A stretch of DNA of 64,000 bases from Rhodovastum sp963714255 (GTDB lineage: Bacteria; Pseudomonadota; Alphaproteobacteria; Acetobacterales; Acetobacteraceae). This document shows, piece by piece, positions 50,028 through 59,425 of the stretch (the stretch's first letter is position 1; each line of letters begins with the position of its first letter). Below the pieces are notes generated by a model, which was given only the letters and a program-made list of their open reading frames with translations, had not been told where the DNA came from and did not search any database. Both the position numbers and the translations under genes were made by a program. The stretch covers positions 133,140-197,139 of the forward strand of contig CAVQNU010000018.1 of the NCBI GenBank assembly GCA_963714255.1, in the 5' to 3' direction.

Positions 50028-51050
50028 TCAGGCCTGCGCCGCGCGCAGACTGGCCTCGGTCGGCAACACGTAGCTGGTGCGGGCGCGGTGGCGGGCGAGG
50101 TCCGCCTCCACCATTTCGGCCACCATGTCTTCCAGGGTCACGGAGAGCGTCCACCCCAGCCGGTCGCGCGCCTTCGAGGCATCGCCATGCAGCACATCCA
50201 CCTCGGCCGGGCGCAGCAGGGCGGCATCGGTGCGAACGAATTCCTGCCAGTCCAGCCCGGCATGGCCGAACGCCATGGCGCAGAAATCGGCGATGCTGGT
50301 GGTCCGGCCGGTGGCGATGACGTAGTCGTCCGCCACGTCCTGCTGCAGCATCAGCCACATCGCCTGCACGTAGTCGCGCGCATGGCCCCAGTCGCGCTTC
50401 GCCTGCAGGTTGCCCAGCTTCACCTCGCGCGCCAGCCCCAGCTTGATGCGCGCCACCGCGTCGGTGATCTTGCGGGTGACGAATTCGATGCCGCGCAGCG
50501 GGCTCTCGTGGTTGAACAGAATGCCCGAGGAGGCATGCAGGCCGAAGCTCTCGCGGTAGTTCACGGTCATCCAGTGCGCATACAGCTTGGCCGCGGCATA
50601 GGGGCTGCGCGGGTAGAAGGGCGTGCGCTCGGTCTGGTGCGCCTGCTGGATCTTGCCGAACATCTCCGACGACGATGCCTGATAGAACCGCGCCTGCGGC
50701 CAGGCGAGACGCACCGCCTCCAGCATCGTCACGGTGCCAAGCCCGGTCACCGTTCCGGTCAGCAGCGGCTGCTGCCACGAGGCGTGCACAAAACTCTGCG
50801 CCGCGAGATTGTACACCTCATCGGGCTGCACAGCCTGGACGATGCGCAGCACGCTCGACAGGTCGATCAGGTCGCCGTCGTGCAGGGTCACGCGGTCGAG
50901 CACGCCGAGCCAGCGCAGCCGCTCGCCGATCACTTCGGCCGAGGCCGAGCGCCGCAGCAGCCCATGCACACCGTAGCCGCGCTCCAGCAGGAAATGCGAG
51001 AGGTAGGCGCCGTCCTGGCCGGTGATACCGGTGATCAGTGCCGTGGGCAT
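50028..51050 (-). CDS. gmd: GDP-mannose 4,6-dehydratase
   Basis: A 340-residue enzyme from the ATG at 51050. It converts GDP-D-mannose to GDP-4-keto-6-deoxy-D-mannose. PTALITGITGQDGAYLSHFL (NADP loop), YNLAAQSFVHASWQQPLLTG, FYQASSSEMFGKIQQAHQTE, PFYPRSPYAAAKLYAHWMTV (YxxxK) and HASSGILFNHESPLRGIEFV are all diagnostic for Gmd. Operon with the reductase at 49074. The reading frame extends to 52163 in antisense to the gene at 51363, but that part is not coding. Confidence 0.95.
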   Translation of the reverse strand: MPTALITGITGQDGAYLSHFLLERGYGVHGLLRRSASAEVIGERLRWLGVLDRVTLHDGDLIDLSSVLRIVQAVQPDEVYNLAAQSFVHASWQQPLLTGTVTGLGTVTMLEAVRLAWPQARFYQASSSEMFGKIQQAHQTERTPFYPRSPYAAAKLYAHWMTVNYRESFGLHASSGILFNHESPLRGIEFVTRKITDAVARIKLGLAREVKLGNLQAKRDWGHARDYVQAMWLMLQQDVADDYVIATGRTTSIADFCAMAFGHAGLDWQEFVRTDAALLRPAEVDVLHGDASKARDRLGWTLSVTLEDMVAEMVEADLARHRARTSYVLPTEASLRAAQA

Positions 51051-51186
51051 CGTGCCGGGACCGCCTCCGCGAACGAGAGAACGCCGGGCGGCACCATGCC
51101 TTCGCCGCGGAGCGGATCCGGTGTTCTCAGGAGGGTGCGTGTACACCAGTCGTTCCGCAGGGTCCATCCGTGGCAGGGCGGTTCGC

Positions 51187-51255
51187 AGGGCGATGGGGTG
51201 AAGGAAGCAAGGCCAGGGCTCTGCCCTGGCCTTGCTTCCTTCACCCCATCGCCCT
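51187..51255. repeat. 69-bp near-perfect palindrome (repeat copy 8)
   Basis: Two exact 33-base arms around TCT, starting AGGGCGATGGGGTGAAGGAA and with the shared CCAGGGCTCTGCCCTGG at the centre. It lies between gmd and the divergent hypothetical gene. Unlike other copies it lacks the extra hairpins. Confidence 0.9.
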
Positions 51256-51362
51256 GGCCAGCACCGCGCCCCTGCCCCGCGCCTCTCGCACGCCGGCGGG
51301 GCTTTCGCCCCGCATGGACCGGGTACAGAATAAAACCATTCAGACAGACGGAGTGGCTCGAC

Positions 51363-52265
51363 ATGGATGCATGGATGCGGATCGGCATCTTCCTGGCGGT
51401 GCTCGGCGTCGCCTACGTCCTCTGGCGCCTGCTGAACCCATTCATCTTCTCCACCCTGGCGCGCGCGATCGGCGCCGATAAAATGGAGCCGCTGCCATCG
51501 GCCGACATGCGGCCCGACCCACGCGCCGCGCTCCGGGTCGCATCCGCCGCAGCGCCCGCGGGCCGCGGCTTCGACCGCCAGGCCGTGACCTCGGTGGGCG
51601 GCGACTGGGAGACGGCGGCGCGGCTGAACACCGTGCTGGCCAGGGTGCAGGCGCGGCGCCAGCCGGTCGTGGCGCGCGAAGGGGCGCTGCGCACCCGGAT
51701 TGCCTGGAAGCTCGCCGTGTTCCGCCAGGCCGCGCTGTTTCGCATCGTCGCCCTCGCCGCTGCCGCCACCAATGACTGGAATGCCCGCAACGTGCTCGGC
51801 GCCGCACTGGCCGCGCGCGGCTTGCTGGAAGCCACCGCGTTGCTGCAGGATTTCGAGCGCCGCCTGCAGCTTCTCGCCGGCAAGGGCGATCTGACCGGCA
51901 TCGATGCGCTGGTGACGGAGCGCGGTTTCGCCAGCCCGCTCGACGGCGGGGCGACCGCCGGAGCCGATCCGGCGCAGCTGCCAGCGCTGATCGACGCCAT
52001 CGCCGGGGCGGACGGTTCGGCGCGGGCGGATTACGACGCGCTGACGGGCCTGTGCGACGCCGGAGCGCTTGGCCAGTACCGGGTGTTCGGCGAACTCGAC
52101 AAGGCCGGAACCACGGTGACGTTTTCTGCCGAAGCGGGGTATGAGCGGGGTTTGTTCGGCCATGTGCTCGGCAGCTTCGGTGTGCTCGAGGCGGCCGAGG
52201 CAGCGCTGCAGGCGATCGAAGAAAAACAGGCGGTGGTGGCCGGGCTCGAATCAGCGACGCCCTAA
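51363..52265 (+). CDS. hypothetical protein with N-terminal membrane anchor
   Basis: A 300-residue protein. One membrane segment at the start (IGIFLAVLGVAYVLWRLLNP) is followed by a long soluble, Ala-rich helical part (VARVQARRQPVVAREGALRT, DWNARNVLGAALAARGLLEA). No motif recognised. ATG 51363 is preceded by CAGACGGAGTGG. A much longer open frame (from 49038) contains it, but its upstream part is antisense to gmd and the reductase. Confidence 0.65.
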   Translation: MDAWMRIGIFLAVLGVAYVLWRLLNPFIFSTLARAIGADKMEPLPSADMRPDPRAALRVASAAAPAGRGFDRQAVTSVGGDWETAARLNTVLARVQARRQPVVAREGALRTRIAWKLAVFRQAALFRIVALAAAATNDWNARNVLGAALAARGLLEATALLQDFERRLQLLAGKGDLTGIDALVTERGFASPLDGGATAGADPAQLPALIDAIAGADGSARADYDALTGLCDAGALGQYRVFGELDKAGTTVTFSAEAGYERGLFGHVLGSFGVLEAAEAALQAIEEKQAVVAGLESATP

Positions 52266-52391
52266 GATTCCGAATTCGGGCGGGCGGCCGGGCGGGCGAG
52301 ACGGGGCGATCAAAATCCGTGCACCTTGCGACGCAATTTGCCGTGGGAGATATTGCGATAAGACGAGTGGATTGAGCGGAGAACGAGTGAC

Positions 52392-52736
52392 ATGACGTTA
52401 AGCGGCTTTGCCGCCCAGTTGGCCGAGGACCTGGACCCCGAGGACCTGCGGATGGTTCTGGGTGTGTTCTGCCAGGACGTCGGCCGGTTGACCGGCCTGC
52501 TGGACAGCATTGTCGTCACCTCCAACGTCGCCGCCTTCCGGCGCACCTGCCACGCGCTGGCCGGCGCCGCCGGCGCGGTAGGAGCCGCGCCGCTGGAGCA
52601 GGCATGCCGTGACGCCATGACGAGCCCCGACCTCTCGCCGGTGGAACTGCCGGCCGCACGAACGCACATCCAGGCGCTGGGCGCGGCGGTCCTAGAGGAG
52701 GCGGCCAGCTATCTCGCCGCCCTGCCGGAAGGCTGA
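52392..52736 (+). CDS. stand-alone Hpt phosphotransfer protein
   Basis: A 114-residue four-helix protein with the phosphorylatable His in FRRTCHALAGAAGAVGAAPL (H-x-x-K/A-G-x-x-x-x-x-G), the Hpt signature, though the usual Lys is Ala. A helper for a multi-step phosphorelay; hybrid kinases are encoded 3.4 kb and 7 kb downstream. GAGAACGAGTGAC precedes the ATG. Not part of an evident operon. Confidence 0.75.
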   Translation: MTLSGFAAQLAEDLDPEDLRMVLGVFCQDVGRLTGLLDSIVVTSNVAAFRRTCHALAGAAGAVGAAPLEQACRDAMTSPDLSPVELPAARTHIQALGAAVLEEAASYLAALPEG

Positions 52737-53122
52737 GCACGTGCGCGGCACTCGCCCGCATGCGGGCGTTGCCGCCGAACTGGCAGACATAACGACTCCA
52801 CGGGCACACCCATGCCGGCGCCGTCGTGCCGTTACGAGCAAGGCGACCAGCCGCCGCCCGCGGGTTCAGCAAGCCTGCAGTGGCCCCAGTTGCAAAGAAC
52901 CGACAGCCAAATTCGGCCTGCGTCCGGCCTGTCGATGAGTGCACATCCGGCCGCAGATGCGCGACAGGATGGCATTGATTCGATTATAATGGGCGAATAA
53001 CACTTAATTGACGCTCTGTTACTGCCAAATGCCGATTTTGTGTTTTTGCGTTGCAACGAGCATTTGTGCCGCTGGTTTTGCGGCAGTACAATAACGAGCA
53101 AGGTTTTCGTCAGGAGGTTCTC
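52737..53122. other. intergenic stretch, nothing recognised
   Basis: About 385 bp with only short ORFs. The last 150 bp (from about 52975) are A/T-rich compared with the rest and probably hold the promoter of the small secreted gene at 53123, but no box is certain. Confidence 0.4.
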
Positions 53123-53365
53123 ATGAAATACCCAAAACCCACGCTGCTCGCGGCGACCGCAGCCCTGTGTGTCGTCTGCTCCGCACCCGTCTTCGCCCAG
53201 TTCGGCGGCAGCGCCGGTGACAGCCGGGGCCGGACCGCGCCGCGCGCAGCACCGGGGCCGGTCGCCGGGGTGGGGCTGCCATTCCTGATCTCCGCCGGCG
53301 CTTACTGGATGGTCCGGCGCCGCACCAAGAGCGCGCGGCCACGCAGCAGCGTGGAGCAGGTCTAG
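53123..53365 (+). CDS. small secreted protein, candidate exosortase substrate
   Basis: An 80-residue protein, ATG at 53123 behind CAGGAGG. It has a signal peptide (LLAATAALCVVCSAPVFAQ), a short linker rich in Gly, Arg and Pro, and then a C-terminal tripartite end: PGPVAGVGLPFLISAGAYWM, followed by VRRRTKSARPR. Short motif, membrane segment, basic cluster is the general design of exosortase-sorted proteins, and an exosortase gene follows directly. The motif is not the standard PEP but GxGLPFL, so a dedicated variant is likely. The first N-terminal cysteines may not be kept after cleavage. Confidence 0.6.
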   Translation: MKYPKPTLLAATAALCVVCSAPVFAQFGGSAGDSRGRTAPRAAPGPVAGVGLPFLISAGAYWMVRRRTKSARPRSSVEQV

Positions 53366-53380
53366 AGCGCTTTGTTTTGG

Positions 53381-53426
53381 GAGCAACTTTATCGGCCGGC
53401 AGTCGCCAGTCTGGCCGATGTTGCTC
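53381..53426. terminator. hairpin between the small substrate gene and the exosortase gene
   Basis: GAGCAAC/GTTGCTC (53381-53387 and 53420-53426) and ATCGGCC/GGCCGAT (53391-53397 and 53413-53419) form a two-part stem. It follows the small gene's stop by 15 bases, without a T-run; it could stabilise the small gene's mRNA and lower exosortase expression. Confidence 0.5.
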
Positions 53427-53488
53427 TTGGGCCAAATGCCCGCCCAAACGGCGGGACGCGGGAGGCGGGGCGCGTAAGGTGGTCTGTC

Positions 53489-54361
53489 TTGTCGTGCTCC
53501 GCCGAGGGTGAGCCACCCGATCCCGGCCGTGCGGCGGTGCCGGCTGGCCTGTCTCGCGGCGAACTCTTCGCGGCGCTCTGCGTGCTGGGTTTCGCGAACG
53601 GCATCGTCGCCCGCCTGCATGACGCAGTGGCGCATGACGGGGCCGCGGCACTCGCCAACTCGTTTGGCATCAGTGCGGCCGTCTGGATCGCCTTTGTCGC
53701 CTGCCCGGCGTTGCTGCTCCGCGCGCCGAAGCAGCCGCTCGCGCGCGCCGACCCGGCGGTGGCGGCCTGCGCGCTCGCGGCGTTTATGCTGCCCATCGAC
53801 CCGCTGAGTTGGGTCGCCCTTACCGGGCTCGCGCTTTACCTTCTCCGCTTCTCCTTCACCCTGCGCAAGCATCCGCCCTGCGCCGCGCAGCGCGGGGCCT
53901 GGGTCTTGCTGGCCACCACCGGCGCGATGTTCTGGGGCCATTTGCTGATGCGCTGTCTGAGCGGGCCGATCCTCGGGGCCGACGCCCGTCTTGTCGGCTG
54001 GTTCGCCGGCACCGAGGCCGTGGGCAATACCGTGCGGTTCGCCGACGGTGGCGGCTATCTCTGGATCAATCCGGCCTGCTCCTCGCTCGCCAACGTCTCG
54101 CTCGCGATCCTTTGCTGGGTGCTGTTCGCCCAGTCGCGCGGCCGCTTGTGGTGCCTGGCGGACGCCTGCTGGTGCCTTCTCGCCTGCCTGGCCGTCGTTG
54201 CCATCAACGTCACCCGCATCGGCCTGATGGTTCTCCACCGCGAGCAGTTCGACCTGATCCACGGTCCGGCGGGGGCAGCCATTGCGAACTGGCTGAGCGT
54301 TGCGGCTGTGCTCGGCGTTTGCGTGGTCGGCACGCGCCGTGGCCGCCTCATCCACGCTTAG
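53489..54361 (+). CDS. exosortase/archaeosortase-family membrane protease-transpeptidase
   Basis: A membrane protein of about 290 residues. The catalytic trio of exosortases is present and well spaced: Cys in WINPACSSLANVSLAILCW, Arg in VVAINVTRIGLMVLHREQ and His in FDLIHGPAGAAIANWL. About eight hydrophobic segments are seen. No ATG fits; TTG at 53489 with AAGGTGG six bases ahead is my choice, a GTG at 53537 and a TTG at 53372 are possible. It should cleave and anchor proteins with a matching C-terminal signal, most likely the product of the small gene 120 bp upstream. Its 3' end overlaps the next gene. Confidence 0.75.
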   Translation: MSCSAEGEPPDPGRAAVPAGLSRGELFAALCVLGFANGIVARLHDAVAHDGAAALANSFGISAAVWIAFVACPALLLRAPKQPLARADPAVAACALAAFMLPIDPLSWVALTGLALYLLRFSFTLRKHPPCAAQRGAWVLLATTGAMFWGHLLMRCLSGPILGADARLVGWFAGTEAVGNTVRFADGGGYLWINPACSSLANVSLAILCWVLFAQSRGRLWCLADACWCLLACLAVVAINVTRIGLMVLHREQFDLIHGPAGAAIANWLSVAAVLGVCVVGTRRGRLIHA

Positions 54362-54824
54362 GGGGGCGTTCGTCCTCCTGCTCGTCCTGAGCGTCAGCGG
54401 CAAGATGATTGCCGCCAACCGCTCGCTGGACGGCACCTGGCAGACGCCGGACAACAGCCGGATCGTCGTCTTCCTCGATCGTCATGGGTTCCAGGTGGAC
54501 AGGAACGACCGCAGTGACGGCTCGCCGTTCGTCCAGGCAGCCGCCGGTGGCTGCCGCCTGCTGGCGGTGTTCGCCGCGCCGCAAGGGTGGTACCGCGACA
54601 TTATCCGCCGGCTGGCCGGCCCGCAGGATGAGGTTTTCTTCGTCTTCGGCGGGGCGGTGTACCCGGACCAGCCAATATGGCAAACCTGGACGCGCCATTA
54701 CTGGCGCCTGCTGAACCTGTATGCCGGCCGCAGGATTCCCGCCCACCCGGTCCTGGGGATCGTCGCCTCCCGCGCCTGCGATCTTCGGAACCTGCCGTGG
54801 CAAGACCTCGCCGAGCTGCCATAG
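54339..54824 (+). CDS. exosortase-linked secreted protein
   Basis: From a GTG at 54339, 161 residues; a TTG at 54300 is also open. The N-terminus (TLRGAFVLLLVLSVSGKM) is a membrane anchor or signal. The rest is soluble: DGTWQTPDNSRIVVFLDRHG, GGCRLLAVFAAPQGWYRDII, EVFFVFGGAVYPDQPIWQTW and RRIPAHPVLGIVASRACDL. Genes with such a product follow exosortases in other bacteria (EpsI-like accessory role). It overlaps the exosortase by 23 bases, so co-translation is probable. Function not known. Confidence 0.6.
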   Translation: MAASSTLRGAFVLLLVLSVSGKMIAANRSLDGTWQTPDNSRIVVFLDRHGFQVDRNDRSDGSPFVQAAAGGCRLLAVFAAPQGWYRDIIRRLAGPQDEVFFVFGGAVYPDQPIWQTWTRHYWRLLNLYAGRRIPAHPVLGIVASRACDLRNLPWQDLAELP

Positions 54825-55181
54825 ACCCTGCCGCGCCGCCTGGCGCGCGGAGCCCGCGGGCGGGGGCGAAACGTGGTCGATCCGGCGGCGTCAAATCAAA
54901 GAAAAGACCGCCCGCACCGGCTGGGCAAATCTCACCGGCAGAGCGGAACATGGTGCCGTAAAAGCGCTGCGACGCGCTGGCGGCGACCGGTCCGTGCTTT
55001 TATGGAAGCGCACGCGGCGCTATCCTGGTTGCATCCGGCCGGCTGCGCACGCCGACCTTTTTGGCAGATTCGTCCGAAGTGCCGACCGGCGGTTGTGGCA
55101 TAGCCGTCGGTGTCGGCATGCTCGGGCATCGTCGGCGCATGCCGCCATTTCGTCAGAGCCGTTTCGTTAGGGGAGAAACTC
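54825..55181. other. intergenic stretch, nothing recognised
   Basis: About 357 bp between the exosortase locus and the substrate-binding protein gene. Short ORFs only, no motif. GGGGAGAAACTC at the end is the ribosome binding site of the next gene. Confidence 0.45.
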
Positions 55182-56091
55182 ATGTTGCGCCTTCTGGCTC
55201 ACACCCTCAGGCGAAGTGGCGTCGCCGGCATCGTGATGATGGTCACGTTCGGCGCGTCGCTGGCCTGGGCGGCCGACCTCAAGGAAATCCAGGCCCGCGG
55301 GGAGATCCGCCATCTTGGCATCCGGTATGCCAATTTCGTCACCGGCGAGGGCGACGGGTTCGACGTTGACCTGATCCGCGGCTTCGCCCGCGAAATCGGC
55401 GTCCGCTACACCCTCGTCTATACCGATTTCTACAACGTGCTGCGCGACCTGCTCGGCCATGACGTGGTCAACCGTGGCGGCACCGTGACACTGGAGGGCG
55501 AGTATCCGGTCCGCGGCGACATGATCGCCAGCGGGTTCACCATGCTGCCCTGGCGCGAGCAGGTGGTCCTGTACCTCCGAGCCGACCTTTCCCTCGCAAG
55601 TGCTGCTGGTGGCGCCGGCGGCCTCCAGCTACACGCCGATCAAGGGCAGCCCCGACCTGGCGCAGGACATCACCGAAACCAAGGGCATGATCGGCAACCA
55701 CAGCGTGCTGGTGATGGAACGCACCTGCCTCGACCCGGGAAACTATGACCTCAAGGGCAAGGGTCTGGACTTGCGCCTCTATACCCGCAGCACCAATCTC
55801 AACGAAATGGTTCCGGCCTTGCTCAACGGCGAGGCCGAGTTCACCCTGCTCGACGTGCCCGACGCCATTCTCGACCTGCAGAAATGGGCCGGCAAGATCA
55901 AGGTGCTGGGTCCGATCTCACCCGAGCAGCAACTCGCCGCCGCGTTCCCGAAATCGTCGCCCGAACTGCGCGACGCGTTCAACCGCTACCTCCGGCGCAT
56001 ACGGGCGGACGGCAGCTACGACGTGCTGGTGGCGAAATACTACACCGGCGTCCGGCGCTACTTTCCCGCGTTCTTCGCTGCTCGGAAATAG
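55182..56091 (+). pseudogene. periplasmic solute-binding protein (type 2), frameshifted
   Basis: ATG at 55182 behind GGGGAGAAA. Signal peptide to about residue 31 (VTFGASLAWA), then DLKEIQARGEIRHLGIRYAN, GDGFDVDLIRGFAREIGVRY and FTMLPWREQVVLY, a typical family 3 solute-binding (PBPb) N-lobe. The frame shifts at about 55575 and goes on as SEPTFPSQVLLVAPAASSYT, LVMERTCLDP, FTLLDVPDAILDLQKWAGKI and YDVLVAKYYTGVRRYFPAFF. One extra C would explain it; repaired length is about 302 residues. It lies 20 bases before a hybrid kinase, so it may be a ligand sensor for it rather than a transporter part. Confidence 0.65.
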
Positions 56092-56111
56092 CACCGCCAC
56101 AGGTCGGCACG

Positions 56112-59100
56112 ATGCTTGATCGCCTGCTGGCGCGATGGTCGTTCTTGGTGGCCATTGTTTTCTGCGTCTACGCCGCGGTGCTGCTGTGGAACGGCTTTCA
56201 CGCCCAGACGCAGCTTACCGCGGCGGCGGATTCGCGCCTGATCGCCGATGCCGCACGCCAGGCGGCGCGGCTGGGCGACGTGCTGGCCGAGCGGCGCGCC
56301 GATGTGTCCGAACTGACCGAAGCGCATGAAATCGAGACTTATCTGACCAACAAAGCGCTGGGCATGTCGCCGCGCTATGGCCTGACCGCCAATCTCGACG
56401 CGATCGAGGTGCGCCTGCAGCGTTGGGGCGCCAAGAACATCTTACGCGGCAAGGAAATCTACAGCCGCATCGCCTTCGCCGACCCCGACGGCACGCCGCT
56501 GGCCGAGGCCGGGTCGGGCGGCGACAGGATCGCGCTGCCGTCCGGCTGGAGCGATGGGGCGGCCGTGACTTTCGACCTTGAGCGCCGGACGATCCTCGTG
56601 ACCGCGCCGATCATCCGCAAGGATTCTGTGGTCGGCGTGATCGCGGCGTTCAGCGACATCGGCGTCCTGTCCGGCTATCTCCGGTCCGACCAGGACGCGT
56701 CGGGCATGCGGGAAGTGCTGCTGAGCGAAGCCGGGGACGAACTCGGCAGCGTGCGGGCCGGCCCCGGGTTCGATCCGGAAGTTGGCCGCGCATTCGCCGC
56801 ATTGCCGGCAAACCTGGTGATGCCGTGCCCCGTCGTTGCCTCCGCCGCGTACGCGGCCGATCCGCGCGCCGCTGTGGCCGTGCGCACGCCGATTCCAGGC
56901 TTCGGGCTGTCGCTGGTCACCATTGTCGGCAACCAGGTGGTCTATGGCCACATCACCTCGCGGAAACTCCTGTACTCGCTCAGCCTGCTGCCGCCGCTGG
57001 TTCTGGGTGCTGCCCTGGTGATCGAGGTCCAGCGCCGGCGCAATCGTGCCCTGCAGGTCCGTTTCGCCGAGACCAGCCGCCGCAGCGACGAACTGCGCGA
57101 CCGCAATGTTGCGCTGTCCGAGGAGATCGGCCGGCGCGAGGCGGTCGAGCGGGAGCTGCGCGAACAAGGGCAGCGCCTGGAGCAGATGGCGGACGAGTTG
57201 CGCATCAACACCCAGCGCGCCGAAGAGGCGAGCCACGCCAAATCCGACTTCCTCGCCACCATGAGCCACGAGATCCGCACGCCGCTGAACGGTATCATCG
57301 GCTCCACCAGCCTGCTGCTGGACGCCGAACTGAGTGCCGAGCAGCGCCGCTTTGCTGAAACCGCCCGGCTGTCGGCCGAAACCTTGCTGAACATTATCAA
57401 CGCCATCCTCGACTTCTCCAAGATCGAGGCGGGCGCGCTCGAGTTTGATGAGACCGAGGTTGAACTCCGCCCCCTGGTCGAGGGCGTCATCGATATCCTG
57501 GCCTCCCGGGTCAGGGGCAAGGACGTCGAGCTGACCTATTTCGTCGCCCGCGATGCGTCCGGCAATTTCCTGACCGACGGCGCGCGGCTGCGCCAGGTGC
57601 TGCTGAACCTGGTGGGAAATGCGATCAAATTTACGCCCCGCGGCAGCGTGTCCATCGTGGTCGAAAGCGACGGGACCACGGACACGGCGAGCCAAGTCAC
57701 ATTCACCGTCGTGGACACCGGCACGGGCATTCCCGAGGCCGCCAAGCCGCGCATCTTCACCATGTTCACGCAGGCCGACGCGTCGATTTCGCGCCGTTTC
57801 GGCGGCACCGGCCTGGGGCTGGCGATCTCGCGGCGGATTGTCGAAATGATGGGCGGCACGATCGGCTTTGAAAGCGTGGAGGGCGTCGGCAGCTGCTTCT
57901 GGTTCACCGTGCCGCTGAAACGCTCCGCCGGACAGCCGGCGCACCCGTCCGACCACGACCAGCTGGCCGGCCGCCGCGTGCTGGTGGTGGACGACGTGGC
58001 ACTCAACCGCGACATCTTCCTGCGCCTGATCGAGACCTGGGGCGCCACCGCCGTCACCGCCGAAAATGCCGCGCAAGCGCAGGCGAAGCTGCACGAGGCG
58101 CGCCAACGCGGCAGCCCGTTCGACATCGTATTGCTCGATCATCACATGCCGGAGGTCAGCGGCATGGATCTGGCGGCCGCGCTGCGGGCCGACAGCGCGT
58201 TCAAGGGGGTGCAATTGGTGCTGCTGACCTCGGGCGATAGCGCCGCGCTGGATGCCGCGCGCGCGTCCGGCCATTTCGATGCGGTGCTGGCCAAGCCGCT
58301 GCGTCACGATGCACTGCTCGCCAGCCTGCTGGGCCGGCAGCGGCCCGGTATGCTCGTGGTGCCGGCCGCCGGCTCGGCGGCGCCCCCCCGGTGCCGGGCA
58401 CGCGGCCGCTGCGGGTGCTGCTGGCCGAAGACAACGGTGTCAACCAGCAGGTGGCGGTGGCCCTGCTGTCCAAACTGGGTCACCGCACCGACGTGGCCAA
58501 TGACGGCGGCGAGGCGGTCATCATGATCGAGCGCGGCAACTACGACCTTGTGCTGATGGACATGCAAATGCCCAACGTGGACGGGTTGCAGGCCACGCAT
58601 ATGATCCGCGCCTTGCGCGGCCCGAAGCGGCGGGTGCCGATCATTGCGATGACGGCGAACGCGCTGGCGGGTGACCGGGAGATCTGTCTCGCCGCCGGCA
58701 TGAACGACTATCTCGCCAAGCCGGTTGATCGGCGGCGGCTGGCGGCCCTGCTTGCCAAGTGGTCGGCGATCATCGCGCCGGCGGAGGTGGCGCCGGAGAG
58801 GACCGAGGCCGGGACGTCCGCACCCGCGGCGGTCGACGCATCCGTGCAGGCGGGGCTTATCGACGCTTTGGGCAGCGCCGGGACTACCGCCCTGATGGCG
58901 CAATTCTTCGCCGACACCGAGCGGCTGCTGGCGGACGCCGACGCGGCCAGTGCGGCAGGCGATCTTCGCCGCGTGGCGGCCTGTGCGCACAGCATCAAGG
59001 GCAGCGCCGCGAATGTCGGGTTTCCGCGCGTGGCGCTGATGGCGTCCCGGGTCGAGCAGACGGCGCGGACAGGCACCGGCGATGTCGCGACGGCGATCGC

Positions 59101-59164
59101 TCTGCTCAGCCGCGCCCTTCGCGAGATACGCCTGCAGGCGCCGGCGGAAACGCCCGGTCAGTAG
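56112..59164 (+). pseudogene. hybrid sensor histidine kinase, frameshifted at a C7 run
   Basis: From ATG 56112. First membrane segment WSFLVAIVFCVYAAVLLW, periplasmic sensor, second segment near residue 290-315 (LLYSLSLLPPLVLGAALVIE), coiled coil, then HisKA (FLATMSHEIRTPLNGIIGST), HATPase (LVGNAIKF, DTGTGIPE, GGTGLGLAIS), and a receiver (VLVVDDVALNRDIF, VLLDHHMPEVSG). At a run of seven C (about 58381-58387) the frame shifts to a second receiver (VLLAEDNGVNQQVAVALLSK, LVLMDMQMPNVDG) and an Hpt domain (ACAHSIKGSAANVG). Repaired it has about 1017 residues and all parts of a His-Asp-His phosphorelay. The site suggests a slippage error in sequencing, or phase variation. Confidence 0.75.
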
Positions 59165-59194
59165 AATCGGCCGGACGGCACTGCAGGGCAGTCG

Positions 59195-59275
59195 GGTGAA
59201 GAAAGAAAGCAAGACCAGGGCTCTGCCCTGGACCCGCCAAGGGCCGAGAGGCCCCTGGCCTTGCTTTCTTCACCT
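59195..59275. repeat. dispersed intergenic hairpin repeat, copy 9
   Basis: CCAGGGCTCTGCCCTGGACCC and GGGCCGAGAGGCCC, flanked by GAAAGAAAGC and GCTTTCTTC arms. Lies between the hybrid kinase and tRNA-Arg. Confidence 0.8.
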
Positions 59276-59348
59276 GGACACCTTGGAGACGGCGGCGGTT
59301 TGACCCTTGCGAGCCCTGGCCAGACGAGCTACATGCCCCGCCTCGGCT

Positions 59349-59425
59349 GCGCCCGTAGCTCAATTGGATAGAGCACTAGACTACGGATCTGGGGGTTGGG
59401 AGTTCGAATCTCTCCGGGCGCGCCA
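59349..59425 (+). tRNA. tRNA-Arg (anticodon ACG)
   Basis: 77 bases with encoded CCA. The acceptor arms GCGCCCG and CGGGCGC pair perfectly, D arm GCTCAATTGGATAGAGC, anticodon stem CTAGA/TCTGG with loop CTACGGA (anticodon ACG, read as ICG), T arm GGGAGTTCGAATCTCTC. It decodes CGU/CGC/CGA. Confidence 0.95.

Noticed and set aside
49038..51362. Upstream part of a 1075-codon open frame on the plus strand
   Set aside because: It is antisense to gmd and its reductase, both with full family motifs; only the part from 51363 has a plausible start and protein-like sequence.
56442..58307. 621-codon ORF on the minus strand
   Set aside because: Antisense to the hybrid kinase, composition typical of a shadow frame.
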